The notes below the pieces were generated by a model that was given only the letters and a program-made list of their open reading frames with translations, ran no database searches and was not told the origin of the DNA. Shown piece by piece: positions 23,972 to 37,778 of a stretch of 64,000 nucleotides of DNA. Origin of the DNA: Zychaea mexicana (Eukaryota; Mucoromycota; Mucoromycetes; Mucorales; Lichtheimiaceae); contig NW_026516678.1 of NCBI RefSeq assembly GCF_025766255.1, forward strand, positions 1 to 64,000, read 5' to 3'. A program made the translations under genes and the position numbers. Within the stretch, counting starts at the first letter, position 1. Each line of letters begins with the position of its first letter.

Positions 23972-24296
23972 TAGCCATGGTCGATCGACGAAAAACGTAT
24001 CAAGAGGGAATGGGGTCCCCATGCACACACACGTATCCTTTGTTTTTGTTTTTATTGATTTTGTACATTTGTTTTTTTGCTTTCTTTCTTACCACTCTGA
24101 TATATTAAATTGACATGCGGGGATTCTCGAAGATCCAGAATGAGTTAGACGGACTTGAATGGTTCCCCCCAGATTACCTAGTACCTGTCAAATTTATAAA
24201 GAAAAAAAGAGGAGAGAGGGGAGAGAGGGCTGTGTGTAGCAAAGATATAGCAGTAGTAGCAGTAGCAGCTGAACAGCTTAGAATAACAATCACATA

Positions 24297-24336
<40 letters not shown>

Positions 24337-24684
24337 AACATACACATAGCCTAAGGTACAAGTGACGTTATATGAAATACAAATAAGAATAAGACATCCC
24401 TCCATCCATCCAACACAACAACCAGTCTGCTTTTTGTTTTCTTCTTGCTTTGTTGCTTCCCCGGCTTTTTTTTTTCTTTTCTTACTCATATGGATCGGCG
24501 TAAGTAGAGAAATATCTAAAAAGGTGTGTGTATGGGTGCGTACGTGTCACGATGACGATAGGACGATATGACGATGATGTGTGCAGTGGTTAGAAAAGGA
24601 AGAAACTATGTATGGTAAAAAGAAAAGTGTAGAGTATGAAGAGAGGGAAAAAGTAAAAGTAGTAAAAAGTAGTAAAAAAGCAGT
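23972..24684. other. Convergent 3' region with (CA)n microsatellite
   Basis: Untranslated region between the stop codons of the Hsp70-like gene and OGT. It contains a near-perfect (CA)n run at about 24299-24332 and A/G-rich stretches. No coding evidence. Confidence 0.5.
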
Positions 24685-27600
24685 CTAATCATCTGGATCA
24701 GACACCCAAATGCAGCCAGCTGTATTCGTATCGTGATGAACATCCTCGAATTCTTCTGCCGTCACCCATCGTCTCCACGCCTCCGCATAGCCACGTTCGA
24801 GATTACGCGTCCATCGACAGGTGTCAAACAGCCTGCTATCTTCACGCGTCAAAAACAGCCGTTTCCGCAACGACATCAGCTCGCCATGTCCTTGTCGATG
24901 CGTCTTGCCGTCTCTGGGCGACGTTTCGTATGTATACTTGAGTCCCAGCGCCAAGTTCACTGCTCGATCCTCGTACTCCTGTTCCGTCGCGACGATCATT
25001 TCCTCGCCATAGCCTGTGGCCTGCGCAATGCTAGCACCCACCCTCGAACACATCTTGTGCATGTATTTGGGATACGTCACAATCGGTGTGCCAGACCAGA
25101 GAATATCCGCTGCCGTCGTATGCGCGTTGCATTCAGGCGTGTCCAAAAAGATATCGGCCACACGGCCTCGATGGATATGCACATGTTTGGGCGCCACATC
25201 CGTAAAAATCACCCGGTTGGCTGTCTGAGAGCCGGCCCATTCGGTCGCACATCGTCGCAAATGGCGCTCGCCGGCTGGAGGGAACCGCAACAGCCACAGG
25301 ATCGCATTGGGCACCCGCTCCAAGATGCGCAGCCACATCCGGAACGTCGATGGCTCGAGCTTGTACAGCTGGTTAAAGTTGGCGAAAATGACCACATCCG
25401 GTGGCAGGTTCGGAAACACTTCTTGTCGCATCGACCATCTTCGGTCTTCCTCGACTGCCCAAAGCCCTTCGTGATCATCGGCATGCGGTGGCGGGGGTGG
25501 TGGTTGTTGAAGCATCAGTTGTTGTGCCGCGTTCTTGTCCGTCGTTGTCTCATGTTCTTCCCGGAATCCTTGCTTGTGGTCGTTGACAAAGTACGAGTGT
25601 GGCATATAAATGAACTTTTCGGTGTATACGAAATCATCGCTGCTTTCTTCCGGATCAATGTCGCCCTCGAAATCGCCCCCGTCTTCAACAAACAGCGAGA
25701 CGTGTAGTTGGTGGTGCTGTTGTTGTCGCCGTTGTCGCCACACTTCACAACTCACCATTTCAGGTGGACACACAATCGGATCGGCAATGATCCAATCACA
25801 CCAGCCACCGCCCAGCGTACCGGCGAAGCCCATAAACGAGCACTGCACCGGACAGGGTCTTGCTGCAAATATCTCGTTGCGCGCGCCCTTGGTGTAGCCG
25901 TTCAGATTGACCAAGACGTGGATGCCGTCACTGATGATGCGCTCCACAACTTGCTGGTTCGACCAGCTCGACACGTCAATGAACACCTCTGCTTCGCGTT
26001 CAATCTTTTGACGGTACGGTGAGCTGTCGCTCGCCGTTGTTGCGTAGCAAAACACCTGGTACTTGTGGGTGTCATGGAAACCAAACACCGACTGCATCAA
26101 ATGCGCTAGTGGATGGTTGTTGAAATCGGACGAGACATAGCCCACCTTGAGCCGTGGTGCGGGTGGTGCTGGAGGCGGGTATACATGCCCAGCGACCCAA
26201 GAGGATGTCAGCGTTCCGTGCGATATGCGCAGTGCATTCCGATGCGAGATCAGGCGAACCTCGCGGGCAGTCAGCGGGTATGTGAACGTGTGGAAAGGCA
26301 GCACCGTCGGCACTGGCGGTGCTGCGAGACTCGAGGGTATCAGTGGCCGCTGATACCGTTGTGACGCTTCTTTGGTCACCAAAATAGCACTCTGTGGCAA
26401 GTCTGAATGCACCGTCGCGCCATACTGTTCCAAGTACCAGTTGCGCTGAAGCCGCCGCATGATACGCTCGATCAGACGAATCAGCCAACCGCCTTCGTTC
26501 TTTTTGTTGTCCGTCGTCGAGCTTTGCAGGTCCGAAAAGTGGGCCAAACGCCTTGTCCACAGCTCCACCAACCGTGCTGGATCACCATTGTTGACCACAC
26601 CAAGGGGAGAAGAAGAAGCGTTCGACTGCACTAGAATCTCTGCAAAATGTTCACCCAGCGACTTGCCTTGTTGATCCACCTGTGTCTTGAGCACGCCTAC
26701 ACCCCACACCGCACCCTCGTCGAGTTGCTTTTCAACAATCTCTACCACGCGACCAATCCATCCACTGCGCGCCGTCTTGTCACCTGCTGCCGGATAAAAG
26801 TTGCCAAGCTGATCCACCGTCGCCTCGTTGCCAACACCGCCACGTCCACGCCAGTCGCATACACCACCCAACGAATTGACCAGACCACAGACGGCATCGA
26901 CAAAGTTGGGATTCACCTCGACCGCACGTCGGTACCACTGCACCGAGTCTTGCACACGTCCCATGTCCTTGATGGCATTGCCCAGGTTGGCCAACGCCAC
27001 ATCAAAGCGAGGATTGCACTCGACCGCTTTTTCGTACATACAGACTGCTTCGTTGAGATGGCCCATGTCCTTGAGAAGCGAGCCTAGATTGGTGTACAGG
27101 TGTGGATGGCGGTTATCCAGCTGCAGACCATACATGTAGTATTGCATCGCCAGCATTGTACCCGTCGTTGCTTGCTGTTGCTGCTGCTGCTGCTGGGTTG
27201 GTAATGTTGCAGTCGTTGGCAGTTTTACTGCAAGAGCAGCGCTTGCGCCTGAAATGTTGCTCAGAATGATACCCAAGTTGTTTGCTGTCGATGGACTTGG
27301 ATGAAGCGCAAGACTGAGGTAGTACAGCGGCAATAAGAGAGACATGGTCGGTGCTGCACGTCCCTCTGCTGTGGCGGCAGCTGCAATGGCTGGCGTGGAT
27401 GGGTTCATCATGTCTTGGAAAAGCTTGGCCAGCGTTAGAAGGATGGTCGAGGTTGTCTGATTCGCCTGTTGAAGTGCATTGGTAGCATTTGCAGTAGTGT
27501 CGCCTCCTGTCGCCGTTGTCGTTGTGGTGGTGCCCGTTCCTGCAGTCAAGCCAACAAGACCAGGCAGGACCCCGCTTGACTGAGCAAATGCGATTTGAAT

Positions 27601-29698
27601 GATGCGCACGGCCTGATCGGGTTGAAGCAGAACCAACGGCAACGCCGATGGGTCCAACAATTTGCCGTACTGTGTGGCTTCCATGACAGCAGTCGAACCG
27701 CACGCCAGTGCAATGTGGTTGCCCACTGCAACAAGATTCGTACCGCCAAACACCAGCTCAAGACCCTTTTCGTACTCTCGCCGTGCGCCGATCACGTCGC
27801 CAAGTGCATATTTGAGATTGCCCTTGGCATAAAACAAGTTTTGCATCCGCGGCAGCTGGTGCACCGGAAGCTGTTTCGGCGCTTTGATCGGGCCGCTGCT
27901 TGTTGCTGTTTCTTGGCCTTTAAAAAAGTATTGCTCGACAAACTCGCACACGCGCAATGCTTCTTTGTACCGTGGATAGACCTGTTGTTGTTGTTGTTGT
28001 TGACGTTTTTTGCCATCGTCATTTGTTAATGTGGCATTGTTTAACGTTTGTGATATTGATGAAGAGGCGGTTGTTGCGGATGTTGTGCCTAATAGGGCTG
28101 CTGCTCCTATTGAAAGGGGTGTAGCGGCAGAAGAAGAAGATGCAGTAGGTGTAGACAGTGACAGTGCCGATAACGATGATGATGCAACAGCAATCTTTGT
28201 CGATCCCTTGTCCTGTTGTTGGCTTTCACTGGGATTAGTTAATGTCGAACACAAGACACCAACAAGATTCTCGACTGCATCCCAATAGCCTGGACGAAGT
28301 TTCACGGCCTGGTACCACCATTGTTCTGCCTCCGCAGTGCGCCCCATGCTCCGCAAGGTGGTACCGATATTGCTCATTGCTTCCACATAATGCGGGTCGT
28401 ACTTGAGAATCAGCTGGTTGTACCTTAACGACGCCTGGTAGTCCTGATAGGTATAATAGACGCATGCCAACAGCAGCAGCGTGGGTAGATGGTCAGGATA
28501 CGCGTTGTGGATGCCGTGGAGGATGGTGAGCAGATCTGGGTTGCGTGGCGCGGTCGAGTAGAGAGAGTGAGCGTACTGCAGCATGTTTTCTCGCCACTCT
28601 TCGGTCCACTGTGGCAAATTGGACAATGGGAAGACAACTCCTCCTGTTTGTTGCTGTGACAATGCACCACCCGCCGACGTTGTGGATGCACTCGAAGACT
28701 GCGCCACAGCTGCTGCAGCGGCTGCTGCTGCTGCTGCTGCAAGGTACTGTTGCTGTTGCTGCTGGTTTGTTGCTGCCACCGCGGCGGTGGAAACAAGTAG
28801 CTGATTCAGATCATAGCTGGAGTAAGGATAAATATGCTGCTGAGATGTCTTTTGCTGCTGTTGCTGTTGCTGTTGGAATTGAAGGAGTTGCTGCTGTTGT
28901 TGTTGTTGCTGTTGTTGTTGTACGGCGATTTGAAACTGTTGCGGACTCAAACCCAAGCTATCCAGGGTTGGCAAAGCGGCGGCCATACTGGTAGTGTGGT
29001 GAGAGGTCCCATGACGTTGATGTTGCTGCTGCTGCTGTTGTTGTGGTGGTGGGTGCTGGTATTGTTTTTGAAATTCTGGATCCACCCGACTTGACAGATA
29101 CTGCCGTCGCTTTGGATCGTAGTAGTGGTTCACCCAGCCGTTTGACCCTTCAAAGTAGTAACTCGCGAGTGTTGGACTTTGTGGCGGCACCATGATGGAT
29201 GGGAGATAGTGTGATTGTTGCGGTTGCTGTTGCTGCGATTGCTCATGATAGTATTGCTGATACAGTTGTTGGTATTGGCTAAAGGCTGATTGCGGTGACG
29301 GTAAATGCGGGTCATGCTGGTTCGTTGTTACTTGGAATGGAAGTGGTTGTTGTTGTTGTAGTGGTTGCTGCTGCTGCTGCTGCTGCTGTTGTGGTTGTGG
29401 GTATAAGAAGGAGGAGATTGAAGGATCGTATTGCATTGCGCCTGAGAGCTGTGATGATTGTTGTTGTTGTTGGTGAGTGTTGCGCGAAATCTATGAGTTG
29501 TAGACAATAAATCAGGACAGGTAAGAAGGACATCTCGGGTCTACTGACAGGCCAGAAAGGGGAGATATAACTTACGGGATCAGAGTCATGCCTTGAACGT
29601 GTGTTAGGATCTTGCTGCTTTTGACGATTGTTGTGGGACTGCAGATAGAGTCTGTCGGCAGGAAAGGCGCCAGGCATGTAGTTTTGCTGAAAGAGCAT
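24685..29698 (-). CDS. ogt: UDP-GlcNAc:protein O-GlcNAc transferase (GT41, OGT)
   Basis: A short exon (29698-29576) joins in phase to one 4.8-kb exon (29490-24685), giving about 1642 residues, far longer than human OGT (about 1,046). OGT adds single GlcNAc residues to Ser/Thr of nuclear and cytosolic proteins. Roughly the first 320 residues are poly-Gln tracts broken by a 12-residue Ala run. TPR units follow, such as HYVEAMSNIGTTLRSMGR and HLYTNLGSLLKDMGHLNEAV plus its successor, separated by Ser/Thr/Gln-rich linkers that seem to interrupt the superhelix. The last 510 or so residues are the catalytic part: GYVSSDFNNHPLAHLMQS (catalytic-site His), DGIHVLVNLNGYTKGARNE, FANFNQLYKLEPSTFRMW (UDP-binding Lys), and DTPECNAHTTAADILWSGTP. 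The domain between the two catalytic lobes holds a Gln/acidic/poly-Pro insert. The start at 29698 follows frame continuity (DSDP joined to ISRNTH) and is less certain than the rest. Confidence 0.93.
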
Positions 29699-32154
29699 AG
29701 AAAGAGGTTTATAAGTAAGGAAAACGGGCAGCAAAAGAAAAGAAAGAAAAAGAGAGGACTTGTTAGGAGGAGGAAGAGGAGAAGAAGAAGAAGAAGCAAA
29801 GAGAAGGTGAAGGGAAAAGGGGAGTTTTTGCGGGTATTGAACAAAGAGCCTATCTGTGGAGTAGAGTGTGGTCCTCTCTCTCTCTTTCTCTCTCTTTCTC
29901 TTACCAAGGAGAGACCTTCTCTTTCTTTTTTTTTTTTCTACCTTTTTGAACACTCTATCTAAACAAGAGAGTAAAAGTGTGGAAATTCAAACTGCGTCAT
30001 CGAATGGTGATTCTGAGCTAAGCCCAATTAGGGAAGGTGCGGAAACTTCACTGCTTCTGGTATGTCAAGAGAAAGAGAGAGAGAGAGAGAGAGCGTGTTG
30101 CTTTTTGTTCTTCTTCTTCTCTTTTTCTCACAGCAAGATTGCCACCTTTCCTCCAAGAACGTGTCTTTTTCTGTAAGCACAGTGTGCCATCTACGCTTGG
30201 AATAGCATGGAAGCGGGTTGAGAGGGATTATTGCTGATAGAAAAAGAAGTTTCATAGTCAACTGACTGTTTTAGGATGAGTGGGAGTGTGGGGGGGTAGT
30301 AGTACTGGGGGAGGGGGGGGGAGTGGGGGAGGTGGGAAAGAGGAACGGCACAACACACCCAACAACAACAGCATCAGCGTCATCATCAGCGTTATCATCA
30401 AAAGCGATGTGCAGTGATGAGCCGCGTCATGCTATTAATAGCCGTAGTGCTTCTGCTTTTGCTGGTATATCAATGCTTAGCAGGGATGATGATCTTCTGT
30501 TGTTTCCCGTCATCATGTCTATTCTCGTAATCACAATGATGATTGTATAGCCTTCTACTGTACGCTTGAATGGGCTTTTAGGTTGGTTGGTTGGTTGGTT
30601 GGGGGGAGGGGACAAGTGTACAGAAGGTGCAAATGTCTTTGGCGTGATACAGTATATATCATGTTATGAGCAAGTATACATCCCATTATAGTAACAAGAG
30701 AGAAAGCCTCCACGTATCCATCGTATCTTACGGGTGCCAGCGGCATTGGTAGTTAGCTGATAGTTGTCATTGCAAAAGGGTACAACCTTGCAAGTAGAGT
30801 GGAGTGACAATGTCCAAGAAACGGTCGTGCGTGTGTGTACAGTACCCGAGCGTTCATTGAGAGATTATGCGTCTTGCTACAATTTATGTGTGTAAGAAGA
30901 AAGAGGCTAGGCCCCTCTCATCATCACATACGTACCCCATCCTACCCCTCCCCCCCCAAACGGGGCCCCCTTTCCTCTCTCTTTGTTAATGATCCCTTTT
31001 CTGATGCGCGCTTTTTTTAACAATTTTAGGATACTTGTTGTTGAATACTGCTTATTTCGGCTTAGCCAAGTGGCCCAGCGTATTACATGACATTTAGGCA
31101 TGCAGCCATTTGTTGGGCAAACTACTACACAGCATGCATGCATCAAGTCCCAGAATCTTGTTCTTTGACAGCCATTCATATTCTATATAACCATTGTGAC
31201 GATACTGTTGAACGTTTGATAGTTACGGTCGCATAGCTACCAAAATTGTGTTGCTATGATACAAGTTGAGTACTTTCAATTTTCAGGTGTAATTGAGTTT
31301 TCTCTTTTAATGATTTCTCCCACAGACGCTCTTTCAAACGATGTTTGGACTCTGACCTCGAGGAAAAAAAGAGGTTGCCATCCTACTTCCAAGAAACACT
31401 CTTTCTCGCTTTGACATTCAACGAGTGAAAAACGAATGGCTTCTTTGTTATCCGATTCGTCAAACACGTCAGGTGTCTCTCTGACGCGAGCAATTCAAAT
31501 CCACACAGATTATACCATGATACAAGTTCCTGGAGAGAAACCTGCTGATATAGTAACCGTCATACGTTATTGTATTGCAGGCCACGCTAAAATCTGGTAT
31601 CACCGAGTTACTTTTTTGGCTGCGACCGGCTCCAAGTTCAAAATTTCAATACGATGACCGCGTGCCGTCTATGACCGCTATGTGAACTTGAGATTGTAAA
31701 CGTACTTTGCCCCACCCCCCGGACCTCCAATTGCACTCCGGAACATGGTCGGATGAACGAAGGTTCAAAGGCTGTGGAGATGATGATGCAGTTACTAAGA
31801 ACAATGAGCCATGTTTCGCTATTGCAGTAAGGGGAGGGTTACTATTTGTCAAGGTAAAATATCTACAAAAGAGGTTACGCACTTTTCGGTGACTGACTCG
31901 AGCTTTTGGCAGACTTTTAAAAGATACCAGTAGTAAAGGATGTTATTATGACAGCTGCTAGTTCCACCATCATCAATAGAGTGACTCTTCTTATCATGCA
32001 AAAGCATAAAGCATCAATGGGGGCAAAGTGTGCACTATTTTTTTTTGGGTCTCAGCTTCCCTTCAAAGTCAGAGAAAATGCTACTACCACCCAATTACCC
32101 AGAGCCTCCTCCTATCGTGACCGTCTCGAGGCCCTTTTTTTCTTTCCTACAGTA
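29699..32154. other. Divergent upstream region of OGT and Aquarius
   Basis: About 2.4 kb between the divergent start codons. It holds several simple-sequence blocks: CT-rich and (GA)n runs near 29876-29905 and 30070-30092, a G-rich purine block at about 30290-30340, and a (TTGG)n run at about 30580-30602. A minus-strand frame reaching past 29900 is low-complexity Lys/Arg/Ser sequence and was not accepted. A gag-like fragment at 31436-31657 is listed separately. Both promoters should lie here. Confidence 0.5.
31436..31657 (+). mobile_element. Possible retrotransposon gag fragment (weak)
   Basis: A 73-codon frame whose second half (ADIVTVIRYCIAGHAKIWYH, then RVTFLA) resembles the capsid-region pattern of LTR retrotransposon gag proteins, where an AxxWY motif is common. 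Nothing else of a retroelement is visible nearby and the frame ends soon after. It could equally be a chance frame. Confidence 0.2.
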
Positions 32155-35100
32155 ATGTCGACACACATGTTCCAGCACACGACATTACCACTCCATGCGG
32201 CTCCGAGTGAAGTAGCGGCAGGTTATGGTTCACGTACACGGAATCTTACCTTGGAAGACATTAATTCCGATGCCATCTCCAAGATCGCCCAAAAACACTA
32301 CTACTTGACCGACAAAAAACCAGAATGGGATCCGAGCATCGTCGAGACAATTATCGAAAAAGAACTTGATAATTTCAATGCTCGAAAGGTCATGTTGCTG
32401 GAATATACACAATATCTTGAAAAGGTAAGAGATTACCAAACGCGATCGAGGCTGCGATCTTGCTGAATCTAGAATGTCACTCCAATGATTGAATATTCAA
32501 CTTACACGCTGCCAAAAAAAAACAACAACACAGTACCTCTGGCCTTTCTTTGACGCGAATACAGCAACGTTCAACCACGTCTTGTCTATTTGCCTTATTG
32601 TCAATGAAAAGTTCCGTCAACGCGTATCACCATGGGGTAAAGACAGAGGAAGAAAGCGGATTTCGTACACACACGTTTGGGATATTGACACACAGGGATA
32701 TACAATACAAACGTTAATTTTATAGACACGTTCGCTTCTGATCCCGCCAAATTTGCTTCCTTCTTTGGACGCGTGATTCGTCTTTCTGTTCCACCACAAT
32801 CAAACGAACGGTCATTACTTGTCCGCCGTATCATTTTGACGTTCCTTATTCATTGTTTCCAGAGCTTGGAAAATCCTCTTGTTCGCAAAGAATGCTTAAA
32901 GTAAGTTTAGCCCCTCAAAAGGTTCCCAATGGTCCGTAATCACTTGTTGATCTGTAAATACCGCGGTTTATTAAAAAAAGGCTGGTACCGATCACGATCT
33001 GGTCCAATTTGGCCAACGACGGACGACGCGAGGCTATCATGAATGAATACGTGCAATTACGGAAACTATGGAATAGCGCAAAGAAGAAGTTTGATGCAGC
33101 TGGTAAGAGTAGCGGTAGGAAAATATTACTAGTTGTAAGTGTGCTGATTGAAATGGTTGCCAACTCGGTGTGATGCTTTTTTTTAGATGACGAGACAAAG
33201 GAGTCGCTTTTGTTTGAGCAGAAATGGCTAAGCATGCTCCTCACGCAGTTCATTGAAACCGTCTATCAAATACCTAAAGAGGGAGATGGTAGGGGATGTG
33301 GTTTTTTTTTCGTGGTAGTGATCACATATAGTACTCACTAGCAAAAAAAAAATTACTTAGTGGATGTGGAACTTGTTCGGTACTGCGAATCTTTCTTTGA
33401 ACTTTTGATTGACTTGGAAGCACAGTTGCCGACACGCCGTTTCTTCAACACATTACTCGACGATCATGCTGTGGTGATACTCTGTCGTATGGCACCCTTC
33501 ACTGAACGCGAGCACAAGAATGTCGAACGTATGAAGCAAATGCTCGAAACTCTGGCCTTTTATGCCAAGTTTGAAATCAATGATCAAACTGGTCTGGCAC
33601 TTACTGAGGTTGATATGACGCAGGCACATTCATCCGAATTGATCCAGCTTCAGGTAATTTTAAGGGACTGTGTGGATCTGTCAAAAGGAAGATAGGGTTT
33701 TTTTTGACTCACTCAAATCTGGTTGGATGTCGTTAGCATACCATTTTCCGCAACTTTAAAGACGACGTGCCTGATTTACCACTAGCCAATCTGGGATCGA
33801 TCGACACCCGAGAGGATCTGTTGTGGCATTTCGAACCGGTTCCTATTGAAAAACTGGTCCAGATTTGTGACGCAATCCATGTTCGCAGCCGCCCTACATC
33901 AGATGCTATCGGATCACAAGTCGACGCAAAGAAATTCTTGTTGGAAAACCTGATTGCCAAGTATGAAAAGCGTACAAGTCAAGTTAAAAGAATCAATGCA
34001 TTGCCACTGTACCCTGATGAGGTTAGCCAAGGAGAAGAAATTATTTTGTGGACGAACAAAACGTTGAAAACGTTATTAACAATTTAACCCATTACAGCAA
34101 ACGCTTTTCAACGACACTTTGGTACAAACACAATTCTATTCTGGCGAAGGACCTCTCGCTCTTCCCAAGCTCAACTTGCAATTCCTCACCATCCACGACT
34201 ATCTCCTTCGCAACTTTACGCTTTTCCGTCTCGAAAGCAGCTATGAAATCCGACAAGACATTGAAGATATTGTGAAGCGCCTCGCTCCTCGATTAACATA
34301 CCCTGATCGCAAAACCGAGTTTGCCGGCTGGGCACGTATGGCATTGCAGTTGGAGCATGTCAACATTGTGGATGTCGCACAACCCAACCTGGGAGAAGAT
34401 CATCCAGCCCACGTGACTGCAGATATCACATACAACGTTGGCAAATACACCGATACGATTCGACGTGAATGGGACAGACTTCGAAAGCACGATATCGTAT
34501 TCTTGCTCACGATTGAGGCTAATGAAAAGACGGTTGAAAAATACACGGACAACAAGGACTTTAAGACGCATTACGGTATCAAGTATGTCCGTGGCTGCGA
34601 GATCATTGACATGCTTGGCAGTGACGGACGACCGATTGACGATGTACGCAAGCCTACTGTGAACGATCGTGGACCGCGATTCACTGGCTATCAACGGACA
34701 ATGCGTGTGGCCCTGGATCCCAATCAATACAAACAGGATATGGAGCGCGTTCATCGACACAAGGGTGAGGATGTGCATGAGACGTTCAACATCCTTGTGC
34801 GGAGGAAGCCACAAGAAAACAACTTTAAGGCTGTGCTCGAGACGATCCGAACCCTTATGCAAAGTGATCTAGTTGTGCCCGATTGGTTACAAAAAGTATT
34901 CCTTGGCTATGGCGATCCAAGCAGCGCGCATTATACAAACATGCCAGACCGTATCCGGGAACTGAATTTTAGAGACACGTTCTTGGACTGGGATCACTTG
35001 GTGGAGAGCTTCCCTGGAAAGGTAAAAAAATGGTTTTTCTGTCAATGACCTAGCAATGAGGCATTTCCTAAATGTGTTTTTTTTTATTTCGCTATTTCAG

Positions 35101-37754
35101 ACTGTCGAACCCGCCGATGGATTCTCTGCACCTGTACAGCCTCCGTACGTTATCACATCAGCACAAGGACAAGTGGAAGAAAAACCCAGAAAGAAATCAA
35201 AGAAATCAGCTGCACCCGCACAGGAGGCTCCTGAGCAATTGCAAGTATCCACATACAAAGTGCCAAACATGGGACCTTATCCACAGGACATACCTAAGCA
35301 AAACTCAGTGCATTTCACTCCTGTCCAAGGTGAGAGACAACATATCTACCATGATAAGAATTAGACAACCACATGCTAAAACTTACTTTTGCTATCTATC
35401 ATTCAGTCGAAGCTATTCGCTCCGGCATGAACCATGGTCTTACAATGGTCGTTGGTCCCCCTGGTACTGGCAAAACTGACGTTGCTGTACAAACCATCGC
35501 CAATCTCTACCACAACAATCCTAATCAACACACGCTTATTGTTACACACAGCAATCAAGCTTTGAACCAGATATTTGAAAAGATCATGGAACTCGGTAAG
35601 AGCCCGTCGTCACGGCAGCCTACATGACGCTCATTTCTACTTTCTTTTACTAATCCGTTTATTTGTGTGACCTGTATACAGACATTGATTCGAACCATTT
35701 GGTACGCTTGGGCCATGGTGAAGAAGAACTCAATACAGAACTGAGCTTTAGCAAGTACGGTCGTGTATCGTCATTCCTGGAAAGACGTTTAGAACTTTTG
35801 CAAGAAGTGGATCGATTAGCAAAATCATTGGGTATTTCTGGCGAACATGGATCAACCTGTGAGACAGCCGGATACTTTTATCGCAACCACGTCCTGACGC
35901 TGTGGGATAAATTCAAAGGAGATGTCAACAACACCAACGCAGCCGACAATGTTCGCAACTGTTTCCCATTCGCCTATTTCTTCTCAAATGCACCAACCCC
36001 AGTATTTACAGACGCCATGGACGCAGAGCAGGCACTTGAAGCTGCCCAGGGTTGCTTTAGACACTTGGAAAAGATGTTTACCGAACTTGAAGAAATCCGA
36101 GCATTCGAGCTCCTGCGTACTGGATACGATCGAGCAAACTACTTGATTACCAAGGAAGCCAAAATTATCGCAATGACATGTACCCACGCTGCACTCAAGG
36201 TATATCTTACTATATCTCTCGATTGATCAAGTTTTTTTTTACTAATCTATGTGTGATATCTCTTTGCGCCGCCTCATAAAGCGATCGGAACTGGTAGGAC
36301 TCAACTTCAAATACGACAATATCATCATGGAAGAAGCAGCACAGATCCTAGAAGTCGAGACTTTCATTCCCATGTTACTTCAAGAACCAGAAGATGGAAA
36401 GAGTCGCTTAAAGCGCGTCATTTTGATTGGTGACCACAACCAGCTGCCTCCAGTCGTCAAGAATATGGCATTCCAACAATACGGAAACATGGAACAGAGC
36501 CTGTTTACCCGCTTTGTCCGATTAGGTGTTCCTACCATCCAGTTGAATGCACAGGTAAAAAATGATTAGTTTTTAGGGTATTTGTTCTTTTATTTAGAGT
36601 GTTATGCTCATTCTCTGCCTATGTGTGTCCAGGGACGAGCAAGATCATCTATTGCTGACCTGTATAGCTGGCGATACAATGGTTTGGAAGATCTGCCTGT
36701 AATTGCTTCAACAGAAGAATATCAACGTGCAAATGCCGGTATTGCATACGAGTACCAGCTTATCGATGTTGGTAATTATCAAGGCAAGGGTGAAACGGAG
36801 CCCGTCCCTTACTTTTACCAGAACCTTGGCGAGGCAGAATATATTGTCGCCATGTATCAGTACATGCGTCTTGTTGGGTAGGCTTTCATAATAGCAATTG
36901 AATGTAATAGTTTATTATTTTACTCACTGGAGTTTATATTCCACCTTTCAAAATAGTTATCCTGCCGAAAAAATCTCGATCCTGACAACCTACAACGGCC
37001 AACGTGCTTTGATCAATGATGTGCTCGAACGACGTTGCTCATGGAACCCATACTTTGGAAAGCCTGGTACTGTGGCCACCGTGGATCAATACCAAGGCCA
37101 ACAGAACGATCGTAAGTCTGTTTACATTTGATCCACACGTGTTAATCTAACTCTTTCAACCGTGTGGCGAAAAACTCACATATCAATGAATACAGATGTA
37201 CTATTGTCTCTTGTCCGCACCAAGTCAGTTGGCCATATCCGCGACATTCGCCGTTTGATTGTAGCCATGTCCCGTGCTAAGCTCGGTCTTTACATCTTCT
37301 GCCGCAAGGAATTGTTCGAAAACTGCTATGAACTACGCCCAGTCTTTGAAAGACTTTTGAAGCGACCCACAAAACTCACTCTGCGACCCAACGAAACTTA
37401 TATGACAACACGAAGTGTAAGTGTTTTAAAAACAAAAACATGGAAAGAGAGTGCACTGCTAGTATATATAGGTATATTTAAAAGAAAATTAATATGCAGA
37501 TAATAATGATATTATTATAATAGGTAAACGATCACTCAGAGGCAGAAACGATGGAAAACGTGGAGGAATTGGGTAAATTGGTATTTAAATTAAGCCAAGA
37601 GCAAGTGGAATCGGTTCGTGCAGAAGCAGCGGCCAAGGAGGCAGAAGAACAGAAAAGCGAGGAACAAGGAGGCGGGGATGAGGCGATGGATACAGACGGT
37701 GACGACGATGGTGATGGTGATAAAGAAAACGAGGACAAAGAAGACAACCAATAA
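32155..37754 (+). CDS. aqr: Aquarius / intron-binding spliceosomal RNA helicase
   Basis: Sixteen exons (32155-32424, 32534-32636, 32726-32900, 32981-33102, 33187-33288, 33361-33653, 33737-34021, 34098-35021, 35101-35329, 35407-35595, 35682-36199, 36282-36554, 36633-36877, 36957-37111, 37196-37416, 37524-37754) give about 1444 residues, against roughly 1,485 in human. Aquarius (Cwf11 in fission yeast) is an SF1 helicase that binds the intron upstream of the branch point in the activated spliceosome. The N-terminal half is the armadillo-type Aquarius domain ([28 protein letters not shown]). Next come the hallmark [17 protein letters not shown] and FGWARMA-like segments. The C-terminal half has Walker A GPPGTGKT (about 851-858), MEEAAQ (motif II, about 1086-1091), [14 protein letters not shown] and [11 protein letters not shown]. 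The tail is coiled-coil-like and acidic. The ATG at 32155 was chosen because the upstream in-frame codons look non-coding. Confidence 0.96.
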
Positions 37755-37778
37755 AGCAATCGTTTCTTTTTTGCCCTC

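Noticed and set aside
24733..28994. Long plus-strand frames opposite OGT
   Set aside because: Antisense shadows of a long coding exon with Gln and His codon bias; the sense protein is clearly OGT.
29699..29953. Lys/Arg/Ser/Leu-rich frame upstream of OGT on the minus strand
   Set aside because: Low-complexity product of purine/pyrimidine tracts; only its last 41 codons join OGT in frame with sensible sequence.
31948..32154. In-frame extension upstream of Aquarius
   Set aside because: Non-homologous, odd composition; the ATG at 32155 gives an N-terminus compatible with orthologues.
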